Assembly (NCBI GenBank): GCA_947478655.1
Contig: CANJWU010000060.1
Coordinates: 1-7,073 of the forward strand
DNA from: Sphingobacteriales bacterium
Lineage (GTDB): Bacteria > Bacteroidota > Bacteroidia > Sphingobacteriales > Sphingobacteriaceae
DNA: 7,073 bases
Reading direction: 5' to 3'
In this document: positions 1-7,073 of the stretch, piece by piece
Layout: each line of letters starts with the position of its first letter
Position numbering within the stretch: position 1 is the first letter of the stretch
Position numbers and translations under genes: made by a program
Notes under the pieces: generated by a model
What the model saw: only the letters and a program-made list of their open reading frames with translations
Database searches by the model: none
Told to the model about the DNA's origin: nothing

Positions 1-2592
1 TTAAGTTCATCTGCTACAGCTTGGAAATATGTTCAAGGAAATTGGGGTACCGATGATGCCAAAGTGAAGATGACCAAAGTAGGCGCAAATTTATTTTCAC
101 TAACCTACACCATCAATACTTTTTATAATGTACCTAGTTCCGAAACTGTATTAAAATTAGCTTTTGTTTTTCGTAATCAGTCTGGAAGTATCGTAGGCAG
201 AGAAGCCGATGGCACCGATATTTTTGTTGCCATTGGTTCTGGAAGTTTTCAAGCCAGGTTTGATATAGAAAAAGCGCAATTGCTCAGCATTGCCGATACC
301 TTAAAAATAAAAGCCATTACTTCTAAAAAAGCGAGCCTTCGATTATTACAAAATGGCAATGCTATTCAAACCATTACGAATGATTCTATATTGCAATTAG
401 CTATTCCTGCGGCATCACTTGGTTACGGTAAGTTTAAATATATTTTCGAAGCAAGCTATAATGGAAATACTAAACGCGATACAATGTATGCGCTTGTGAG
501 AAGTTTTCCTCCTACAGTTGTTGCTCCGGCAGGGACTAAAGACGGTATTAATTATATTTCGGATACATCTGTAGTCTTACAAATTTTTGCACCTAATAAA
601 AATTTTATTTATGTATGGGGTGATCATTCAAATTGGGAATTAGATCCCAAGTTTCTGATGAATAAAACGCCAGATGGTGCACGCCATTGGATTCAGCTCA
701 ATGGTCTAACACCGGGTAAAGAATATCGTTTTCAATATTTAATAGATCAAGCACAAATAAAAGTTGCAGATATTTATGCAGACAAATTATTAGATGCCAA
801 TAACGATGCTTATATACCTGCCCTTACTTATCCAAATTTAATTCCCTATCCAAAAAATAATACAACCGAATACGTTTCTGTATTTCAAACGGCTCAAACA
901 AAATTTAATTGGCAACATTCTAACGGTTTTGTTAAACCAGCCAAAGAAAAACTTTTTATCTACGAATTATTATTACGTGATTTTATTGCGCGTCACGATT
1001 TCGAAACTTTAAAAGACACCTTAAATTATTTACAAAAATTAGGGGTGAATGCCATTGAATTAATGCCGGTGAATGAGTTCGAAGGAAATGAAAGTTGGGG
1101 ATATAATCCTGCATTTTATTTTGCAGTCGATAAATATTACGGTAGCAAAAATGCGTTCAAATCTTTTATAGATGAATGCCATCGAAGAGGCATAGCCGTA
1201 ATTATGGATATGGTATTGAATCATTCCTTTGGACAAAGCCCAATGGTGCGTATGTATGCAGATGGATCTGGTAGACCAACGGCCAATAATCCATGGTTCA
1301 ATATCAATGACAAACATCCCTATGGAGTAGGTTACGATTTTAACCACGAAAGCACAGCCACTCAAAAATTTGTTGATTCGGTTTTACATTATTGGTCCGA
1401 AGAATATAAAATTGATGGCTACCGTTTCGATTTATCTAAAGGCTTTACGCAAAAAGATACCTATGGAAATGTAGGCACTTGGGGGCAATACGATGCATCT
1501 CGTATTGCAATTTGGAATCGGATCTACAATAAAGTAAGAAGTTATGATAGCACAGCTTATTTAATATTAGAACATTTTGCAGACAACTCAGAAGAAAAAG
1601 AATTAGCGCAGAAAGGTTTTATGTTATGGGGAAATTTAAATAATAACTTCAACGAAGCCACCATGGGTTATGTAAATACCAGTGATTTAAGTTGGGGGAA
1701 TTATAAATATAGAACTTGGGCAGTGCCGAATTTAGTCACCTATGCCGAAAGCCACGACGAAGAAAGATTGATGTTTAAGAATTTAACTTATGGCAATTCG
1801 GGTATAAATTATTCGGTTAAAAATTTAAATACTGCTTTGAAAAGAAATGAAATGGCCATGTGCTTTTTAATTCCTTTACAAGGCCCTAAAATGATTTGGC
1901 AATTTGGAGAATTGGGTTACGATATTTCCATAGACTTTAATGGAAGGGTAGGAAATAAGCCTGTTCGTTGGGATTATTTTGCCGATGCCGCCAGAAAAAG
2001 ATTGTATGAAGTAACGGCTTTATTGGGCTATTTAAAAAACAATGAACCCGCTTTTAGTTCGCCAAATTATGTATACAATACAACAAATAGCATGAAGGTA
2101 TACAAAGTAACCCATAGCACATTGAACGCAGTCGTTGTGGGTAATTTCGATGTAAAAACAGATTCTACCAGCCCAATTTTTCCGCATTTAGGAAAATGGT
2201 ATGCCTTGTTTTCGGATGATTCCATCATGGTAACCGATTTAAACCAGAAAGTAGTATTAGGAGCGGGGAAATATGTTTTTTGGTTAGATAAAAAGATTAA
2301 TAAGCCATTTCAACTAACAGGAATTGCGTCAAATCCTTCGGAAAAAGAAGCCGAAATTTTTATTTATCCAAATCCTGCACATCAAGAAATATTTATTAAT
2401 TTTAACAATAGAGAATTAGTCCCTGTTCAGGTTAAAATAATCAATACGCTTGGAGAAATAGTCAAACAAGCACAGTTCGACGCTTCAACAGAAAATATAG
2501 CATTGAATTTAATTAACCTGACACCAGGAATTTACCAAATTCAAATTATAAAAGGATTAAAAATTACAACAAAAAAAATAATTATTAACTAA
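1..2592 (+). CDS. GH13 alpha-amylase-family glycoside hydrolase with T9SS sorting domain (5' partial)
   Basis: This enzyme probably cleaves alpha-glucosidic bonds in starch-like glucans at or outside the cell surface. The frame is open to base 1 with no stop, so the true start and signal peptide lie upstream; the GTG at 64 is not a credible start. Numbering from the first codon seen (863 codons), residues 1-150 look like beta-rich N-terminal modules found in Bacteroidota amylases. Residues about 185-275 resemble a CBM48/early-set domain. The GH13 barrel runs from about 317 to 690. It shows region I MDMVLNH (D403, N407, H408), region II GYRFDLSK with nucleophile D477, region III LILEHF with acid/base E524, and region IV ESHDEER with D586. 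GYNPAFYF starts at G367 and GPKMIWQFGE spans 628-637. A C-terminal beta domain covers about 698-765, followed by a T9SS domain. All catalytic residues are present. The exact specificity (amylase, pullulanase-like or branching-type) cannot be settled here. Only 5 bp separate it from susC. Confidence 0.93.
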   Translation, partial: LSSSATAWKYVQGNWGTDDAKVKMTKVGANLFSLTYTINTFYNVPSSETVLKLAFVFRNQSGSIVGREADGTDIFVAIGSGSFQARFDIEKAQLLSIADTLKIKAITSKKASLRLLQNGNAIQTITNDSILQLAIPAASLGYGKFKYIFEASYNGNTKRDTMYALVRSFPPTVVAPAGTKDGINYISDTSVVLQIFAPNKNFIYVWGDHSNWELDPKFLMNKTPDGARHWIQLNGLTPGKEYRFQYLIDQAQIKVADIYADKLLDANNDAYIPALTYPNLIPYPKNNTTEYVSVFQTAQTKFNWQHSNGFVKPAKEKLFIYELLLRDFIARHDFETLKDTLNYLQKLGVNAIELMPVNEFEGNESWGYNPAFYFAVDKYYGSKNAFKSFIDECHRRGIAVIMDMVLNHSFGQSPMVRMYADGSGRPTANNPWFNINDKHPYGVGYDFNHESTATQKFVDSVLHYWSEEYKIDGYRFDLSKGFTQKDTYGNVGTWGQYDASRIAIWNRIYNKVRSYDSTAYLILEHFADNSEEKELAQKGFMLWGNLNNNFNEATMGYVNTSDLSWGNYKYRTWAVPNLVTYAESHDEERLMFKNLTYGNSGINYSVKNLNTALKRNEMAMCFLIPLQGPKMIWQFGELGYDISIDFNGRVGNKPVRWDYFADAARKRLYEVTALLGYLKNNEPAFSSPNYVYNTTNSMKVYKVTHSTLNAVVVGNFDVKTDSTSPIFPHLGKWYALFSDDSIMVTDLNQKVVLGAGKYVFWLDKKINKPFQLTGIASNPSEKEAEIFIYPNPAHQEIFINFNNRELVPVQVKIINTLGEIVKQAQFDASTENIALNLINLTPGIYQIQIIKGLKITTKKIIIN
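2359..2589 (+). other. T9SS type A C-terminal sorting domain of the GH13 enzyme
   Basis: The last 77 or so residues (787-863 of the visible reading frame) match the Por/T9SS type A sorting domain. They begin with FIYPNPAHQEIFINF, followed by a strand VQVKIINTLGEIVKQ, then LNLTPGIYQIQI-like strands, and end in a short basic tail KKIIIN. In this family the domain directs Sec-exported proteins through the type IX machinery across the outer membrane and is usually removed, leaving the protein released or attached to surface lipopolysaccharide. The enzyme is therefore predicted to be extracellular or surface-bound, not periplasmic. Residues 766-786 are a short low-complexity linker. Confidence 0.9.
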
Positions 2593-2597
2593 TACAT

Positions 2598-5576
2598 ATG
2601 ATGAAAAAATTACTTTATCTAGTGTTACTTTTTTCTTCTTTGTCTTCGCTCGCGCAAACAATTAAAGGAAAAGTACAAGACGGTCAAAGGCAGCCAGTAA
2701 TTGGCGCCAGTGTTTTTCTAGAAGGATCCAAGCAAGCAGTACAAACTGATGCGATGGGTATGTTTACTTTTAATGTAAGCGAAGCAGGAAAATACAAAGT
2801 ACGCGTTTCAATGGTTGGCTACAAAAGTCTCGTGAGAGATTTAACAGCTGGCACAACTGTTTATAATTTAACAATCGAAGAAGATTCTAAATCTTTAGAA
2901 GATGTAGTAGTTGTTGGTTATGGAACAAAATTAAGACGCGAAGTAACGGGCTCTATTTCAAAAATCTCTGCTAAGGAATTAAACGACTTACCAGTTCAAA
3001 GTTTTGAAGGTGCCTTACAAGCGAAACTTCCGGGCGTTCAAGTAACTACGGGTAGTGGAATTGCAGGTTCAGGAGCTGTTGTAAGAATTCGTGGTGTTGC
3101 TTCTATTAGTGCAGGTGGTGATCCATTATATGTGGTAGATGGTATTCCAATTACACAAGATTATTTCTTGCAAGGAAATGGTGGTGCCATGAATAACAAT
3201 CCATTGGCTAGTATTAATCCAGACGACATTGAATCAATTGATGTATTAAAGGATGCGGCGGCCACTGCAATTTATGGTTCAAGAGGATCTAACGGGGTGG
3301 TAATTATTACTACTAAACGTGCCAATAAAAAAGGCGTGCAAGTAAGTTACACCGGAAGTGTAAGTACTTCTCAACCTACCGCATTGCCAGACATGCTAGA
3401 CAGTAAACAATATGTGCAATTGTACCAAGAGGCTTACGAAAATGATGGCGGAACTGGACAAGGTGTTTATTGGGATGGGGTAACTAATACTGATTGGGTG
3501 GCATTAACAACTCAAACAGGAATTAAACAAGCGCACAACGTTTCTGTTGCCAAAGGCGGAAAAGATTTTTCTATTTTAGGAAATGTGTCATACAATAAAA
3601 ACGAAAGTTTTTTAGTGGGCAATAGTTATGATAGAACATCGATGCGTTTAAATGCAGATTATTCAATTACGCCAAAATTAAAAGCAAGCTTATCTACTTC
3701 ATTTAGTAATGGTATCAACCACCGTGTGAATACTGCATGGGCAGGTGGTTTGGGAGCGGCAATGTCTACTTTATTACCAATTCAATCTGCTTATAATCCA
3801 GATGGAACTTTAGCAAATTCGCCAGTTAGAGATCAATCTTTAAGAAAATGGCAAACTGCAGAAAATAGATTTATCAATGGTTTAACTTTGAATTATAAAA
3901 TCAACGATAATTTTTCTGCTTTAGTAAAAGGAAGTAGTGATTACATGGTTTTGTTAGATGATATTTACAATCCAAAAGAATTAATCAATACGACGCATGC
4001 TGGAAATGCCAACAGATACGGTACTACTGTAAATAACTATAATTATTATGCGCAGTTAAATTATACGAAAGAAATTAATACGGATAATAAATTTACGGCA
4101 ATGATTGCCAATGAATTTCAAAGTTCGACCACAAGTTCTTATAATAAAAACGAAGATGATAGAACCGCTGGATTTAATGTGAATCCCGATTCGACCAATG
4201 CCTCGTTTAAAAAATATACGAACGCCGATCAACAATGGGCATTCTTAAGTTATTTTACCCGTTTAGGTTATTCGTATAAAAACAAATTGTTTTTTGAGTC
4301 GACTGTTCGTATGGATGGATCGTCTAAATTTGGTAAGAACTACCGTTATGGTATTTTCCCTGCCTTCTCTGCATCTTGGGTGTTGAGCGAAGAAACTTTT
4401 GTTAAAAACTTAGGATTTATTAGCTCTTCTAAATTAAGAACAAGTTATGGAAAGAGTGGTAATGCAAACATTCCAAATTATCAAAATGTAGGCGTGTTCC
4501 AAAATCCAAATAGTACGCCAACTTATAATGGTAATCCAACTACTTTCCCAATTCAATTAGAAAATCCAAATTTAAGATGGGAAACTTCTTGGTCTTATAA
4601 CTTAGGTTTAGACATGGGATTTTTAAATGATCGATTTACGTTCTCATTCGAATATTATAATAAGCAATCGAGCGATGTATTGATGTCGCTTGCAGTACCT
4701 CCATCTATTGGTTTTTCAAATTATTGGGATAACGTTGGTAAAATTACCAACTCCGGTTTAGAGTTATCCTTAACTTCAAGAAATATCAATAGAGATTTAA
4801 AATGGACTACGCAGTTTAATATTTCAAGAAATAAAAATGAAATCACTAGCATTGGTGTTTACACCGAAGATGCTGTAGGCGGTGGAACAAACGATACCAG
4901 GGTAGTTGTTGGACAACCAGTAGGAACTAACTTCTTAGTGCGTTTCTCTCATGTGGATCCTGTTACCGGAAAACCAGTTTACTTAGACATCAACGGAAAC
5001 GAAACTTTTACATGGGATCCAAAAGACCGAGTTTCTGTAGGTTCTGTTTTGCCAGATGCAATGGGTGGTATTACCAATTCATTCTCTTATAAAAATTTCG
5101 ATTTCAGTTTCTTATTTAATTTTGTATTAGGTGGTGATATTTATAATTCATCTTCTAAGCGTCAGTTAGGGGTAGTCACTAATTGGAATATGACCACAGA
5201 TATTTTTGATCGTTGGCAAAAGCCGGGTGATATTGCAAAATATCCTCGTTTAACTTTAGATACCAGAACTTATGGTTCGAGTACGCCATGGATCAATACA
5301 ACTTTGTGGTTGCAAGATGGAACTTTTGCTAGGTTAAGAAATGTAACCTTGGGTTATTCTTTACCAAAAACAATCACCAAAAAATTAAAAATTCAATCGT
5401 TTAGAATGAGTTTGATTGGTACCAATTTATTAACCTTTACAAAGTATACTGGTTTAGATCCAGAGATTGCGAGAGATTTTGAAAATGCAACGGACCGAAA
5501 CATGAGTCCAAACATTACTTATTTAACACCTCCGCAAGAGAAGACTTATACCATGCAACTTAATATTACTTTCTAA
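2598..5576 (+). CDS. SusC/RagA-family TonB-linked outer membrane transporter
   Basis: This is the outer membrane barrel that imports glycan oligosaccharides with TonB energy, working with the SusD-like protein encoded next. Residues 1-19 are a signal peptide (MMKKLLYLVLLF, cleavage likely after SSLA, before Q20). Residues about 22-98 form a carboxypeptidase-regulatory-like beta sandwich (IKGKVQDGQRQPVIGASV). A TonB-box-like segment EDVVVVGYGT follows (D102 to T110). The plug domain, about 110-235, includes LPGVQV, VRIRG (162-166), DPLYVVDGIPI, and DVLKDAAATAIYGSRGSNGV. The remainder is the barrel, ending in YTMQLNITF with the terminal aromatic typical of barrel assembly signals. The length of 992 residues is normal, and there is no STN anti-sigma signalling domain. 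Two ATGs are adjacent (2598 and 2601); either is plausible, and no Shine-Dalgarno sequence decides between them. The alpha-glucan substrate is inferred from the GH13 neighbour, as SusC proteins cannot be assigned from sequence alone. Confidence 0.96.
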   Translation: MMKKLLYLVLLFSSLSSLAQTIKGKVQDGQRQPVIGASVFLEGSKQAVQTDAMGMFTFNVSEAGKYKVRVSMVGYKSLVRDLTAGTTVYNLTIEEDSKSLEDVVVVGYGTKLRREVTGSISKISAKELNDLPVQSFEGALQAKLPGVQVTTGSGIAGSGAVVRIRGVASISAGGDPLYVVDGIPITQDYFLQGNGGAMNNNPLASINPDDIESIDVLKDAAATAIYGSRGSNGVVIITTKRANKKGVQVSYTGSVSTSQPTALPDMLDSKQYVQLYQEAYENDGGTGQGVYWDGVTNTDWVALTTQTGIKQAHNVSVAKGGKDFSILGNVSYNKNESFLVGNSYDRTSMRLNADYSITPKLKASLSTSFSNGINHRVNTAWAGGLGAAMSTLLPIQSAYNPDGTLANSPVRDQSLRKWQTAENRFINGLTLNYKINDNFSALVKGSSDYMVLLDDIYNPKELINTTHAGNANRYGTTVNNYNYYAQLNYTKEINTDNKFTAMIANEFQSSTTSSYNKNEDDRTAGFNVNPDSTNASFKKYTNADQQWAFLSYFTRLGYSYKNKLFFESTVRMDGSSKFGKNYRYGIFPAFSASWVLSEETFVKNLGFISSSKLRTSYGKSGNANIPNYQNVGVFQNPNSTPTYNGNPTTFPIQLENPNLRWETSWSYNLGLDMGFLNDRFTFSFEYYNKQSSDVLMSLAVPPSIGFSNYWDNVGKITNSGLELSLTSRNINRDLKWTTQFNISRNKNEITSIGVYTEDAVGGGTNDTRVVVGQPVGTNFLVRFSHVDPVTGKPVYLDINGNETFTWDPKDRVSVGSVLPDAMGGITNSFSYKNFDFSFLFNFVLGGDIYNSSSKRQLGVVTNWNMTTDIFDRWQKPGDIAKYPRLTLDTRTYGSSTPWINTTLWLQDGTFARLRNVTLGYSLPKTITKKLKIQSFRMSLIGTNLLTFTKYTGLDPEIARDFENATDRNMSPNITYLTPPQEKTYTMQLNITF

Positions 5577-5586
5577 GCAAATAGAT

Positions 5587-6993
5587 ATGAAAAATTTTAA
5601 ATTAACTATATTTTCTGTGCTACTTACAAGTGTATTTGCGGTAAGTTCTTGCACCTCAGAATTAGACCTAAAACCCGAAGGCGTTATTTTAGTTGACTCG
5701 GCTTTAAAAACGCCTGCAGATATGCAGAAGTTATTGAACTCTTGCTACGATGCCTTGGCGAATCAATACAATGGCACTGTTCAAACCTATTCCGATTTAA
5801 TGGGTGATGATATTGCAAAACCATTCCGTGATGATTTAGGTTTTAAAACAGAAATTTACAACCGTAGTTCGAATTTCTTTAATTCGGATGTTGGTGGTTT
5901 ATACGGAAGATTATATATTCCAGTATATCGTGTGAATACGATGGAATTATATTATGATAAAATTACTGGTTTAAGCGAAGAGGAAAAAACCAGAATGCGT
6001 GCCGAAGGTAAATTCATTAGGGCTCTATGTCATTTTGATTTAGTGAGATTGTGGGCGCAGCCATATGGCTACACTGTAGATAACTCACACTTAGGTGTGC
6101 CAATTAGAGATAAAGCCACTAAAGATCCATTGGCAAGAGCAACAGTAGCACAGGTTTACGACTTTGTAGTATCTGATTTAAATTATGCGATTGCAAATTT
6201 ACCGGCAGCAAATGGTAATTACGCAAATAAAGATGCGGCTAAATCTTTGTTAGCTATCGTTTATTTTCAAATGAACAAATTTAATGATGCCTTGCCATTA
6301 TTAAATGAAATCATTAATAGTGGCGCATATTCTTTGTCTGATTCTTTAAACAGATTCAATAGCAATGCCTCTTCGCAAGAATATATATTTAAATTTGTAA
6401 GTACAGGATCAAATGATAACCGTGCGGCAGAGTTTATCAATAGATTCCGTAGCGATAACAATCCACAACCAGATTATAATGTAAGCAACGATATTTACAA
6501 CTTAATTGCGGCGGATACATCTGATGCGCGTATTCAGTTTTTTGGCACCATGAACCCTGGTTCACCTAAACAATATCACGTGTTGAAAAAATTCAATGAA
6601 GATTATTTCCCGGTTCCATTAATTAATATGACGCAATTGGTATTAACCCGCGCCGAAGTATTAGCCGAATTAGGCCAAGACTTAGGGCAGGCTGTAACAG
6701 ATATAAATGCAATTATCAAAAGAGCTTATCCAGGAAATAAAGACAAAGAAATTGCAGCTAATGCAGATGCAAGAACCATTTTATTAACTGTTCGTGCTGA
6801 GCGCAGAAAAGAATTATTCTGCGAAGGTGATCGCGTAAATTATTTAAAGAGAATCGGTGCTTTGGCTAATCCATTAGATGGTAATACTACTATTCGTAAT
6901 GCGCCTTGGAATTGCCCAGGTTTGGCTTTGCAATTTCCAAGTTCAGAAAGAACTTCGATTTTTGTAATGAATGAAACAGGTGGTTGTAATTAA
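5587..6993 (+). CDS. SusD/RagB-family glycan-binding outer membrane lipoprotein
   Basis: This is the surface lipoprotein that binds the glycan and caps the SusC barrel. Residues 1-22 are a lipoprotein signal peptide ending in VSSC, with C22 as the lipidated residue, followed by TSELDL, whose acidic residue near the cysteine fits surface export in Bacteroidota. The SusD helical signature MRAEGKFIRALCHFDLVRLW lies at 137-156. A TPR-like stretch follows at about 217-252 (AAKSLLAIVYFQMNKFNDAL). The family C-terminal motif VRAERRKELFCEGDRVNYLKR lies at 402-422. At 468 residues it is shorter than B. thetaiotaomicron SusD (about 550), suggesting trimmed ligand-binding loops. The usual final motif of the type FPIPQ-E-NP is degenerate here (LQFPSSERTS), and the chain ends in GGCN. 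It starts 10 bp after susC, the standard pairing. Binding to a starch-like glucan is inferred from context; a different alpha-glucan is possible. Confidence 0.95.
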   Translation: MKNFKLTIFSVLLTSVFAVSSCTSELDLKPEGVILVDSALKTPADMQKLLNSCYDALANQYNGTVQTYSDLMGDDIAKPFRDDLGFKTEIYNRSSNFFNSDVGGLYGRLYIPVYRVNTMELYYDKITGLSEEEKTRMRAEGKFIRALCHFDLVRLWAQPYGYTVDNSHLGVPIRDKATKDPLARATVAQVYDFVVSDLNYAIANLPAANGNYANKDAAKSLLAIVYFQMNKFNDALPLLNEIINSGAYSLSDSLNRFNSNASSQEYIFKFVSTGSNDNRAAEFINRFRSDNNPQPDYNVSNDIYNLIAADTSDARIQFFGTMNPGSPKQYHVLKKFNEDYFPVPLINMTQLVLTRAEVLAELGQDLGQAVTDINAIIKRAYPGNKDKEIAANADARTILLTVRAERRKELFCEGDRVNYLKRIGALANPLDGNTTIRNAPWNCPGLALQFPSSERTSIFVMNETGGCN

Positions 6994-7013
6994 TTTTTTA
7001 AAAATTTAAGAAA

Positions 7014-7073
7014 ATGAAAAATAGAAAAATCTTATTAGTGGGAATGTTAGCGATGCTAGCCATGTCTTGCAAA
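7014..7073 (+). CDS. N-terminus of a lipoprotein, possibly SusE/SusF-like (3' partial)
   Basis: An ATG at 7014 opens a frame that continues to the window edge. Its 20 codons encode MKNRKILLVGMLAMLAMSCK, which is a complete lipoprotein signal peptide: basic N-terminus, hydrophobic core, and a relaxed lipobox AMSC with C19 as the lipidation site. K20 just after the cysteine is compatible with known Bacteroidota surface-export signals, though more residues would be needed. It begins 20 bp after the SusD stop codon on the same strand, so it is very likely in the same operon. In sus-like loci this slot commonly encodes a SusE/SusF-type surface glycan-binding protein or another glycosidase lipoprotein. 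None of the mature protein is visible, so the family is inference from position only. Confidence 0.72.
   Translation, partial: MKNRKILLVGMLAMLAMSCK

Noticed and set aside
1060..1365. Minus-strand ORF of 101 codons inside the GH13 gene
   Set aside because: It lies wholly within the catalytic core coding region, opposite conserved GH13 motif I, and its translation resembles no protein family; it is a shadow frame.
2560..2600. Possible internal promoter or Shine-Dalgarno before susC
   Set aside because: No Bacteroidota -7 motif of the TAnnTTTG type and no purine-rich Shine-Dalgarno are visible; the sequence is simply A-rich coding DNA of the preceding gene.
6267..6461. Minus-strand ORF of 64 codons inside the SusD-like gene
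   Set aside because: It is antisense to the well-conserved TPR-like part of SusD, with no recognisable domain and no start context; it is a shadow frame.
6991..7010. AT-rich near-palindrome (aattttttaaaaatt) between the SusD-like gene and the next lipoprotein, considered as a terminator
   Set aside because: It has no GC-containing stem, and the gap is only 20 bp before another same-strand gene; it looks like ordinary AT-rich intergenic sequence.

Overview
The window is a Sus-type polysaccharide-utilisation segment from a member of the Bacteroidota. Three things point there: an adjacent SusC/SusD pair, a type IX secretion (T9SS) C-terminal sorting domain, and AT-rich DNA with no convincing Shine-Dalgarno sequences before the starts. 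A free-living Chitinophagales, Sphingobacteriales or Flavobacteriales lineage fits better than a gut Bacteroides, because surface amylases in the latter are usually lipoproteins rather than T9SS cargo. That narrower placement is inference.

Layout, all on the + strand and nearly gapless: (1) 1-2592, the 3' part of a large multidomain GH13 alpha-glucan-active enzyme whose start lies upstream of the window, ending in a T9SS type A sorting domain; (2) 2598-5576, a complete SusC/RagA-type TonB-dependent transporter; (3) 5587-6993, a complete SusD/RagB-type substrate-binding lipoprotein; (4) from 7014 to the window edge, the first 20 codons of another lipoprotein, in the position usually held by a SusE/SusF-like glycan-binding protein. 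The gaps are 5, 10 and 20 bp. No promoter or terminator is visible between the genes, so they probably form one operon, with the promoter upstream of the window. No stretch longer than 20 bp lacks a gene.

Proposed working: the GH13 enzyme is exported through T9SS to the cell surface or outside, where it cuts starch, glycogen or a related alpha-glucan. The SusD lipoprotein captures the oligosaccharides and acts as the lid of the SusC barrel, which imports them using TonB energy. The lipoprotein at the right edge probably adds surface glycan binding. The substrate is inferred only from the GH13 neighbour.

I found no previously undescribed system. The points worth a second look are the T9SS-targeted amylase placed directly before susC, the unusual GH13 active-site motif set, and the short, cysteine-containing C-terminal end of the SusD protein.
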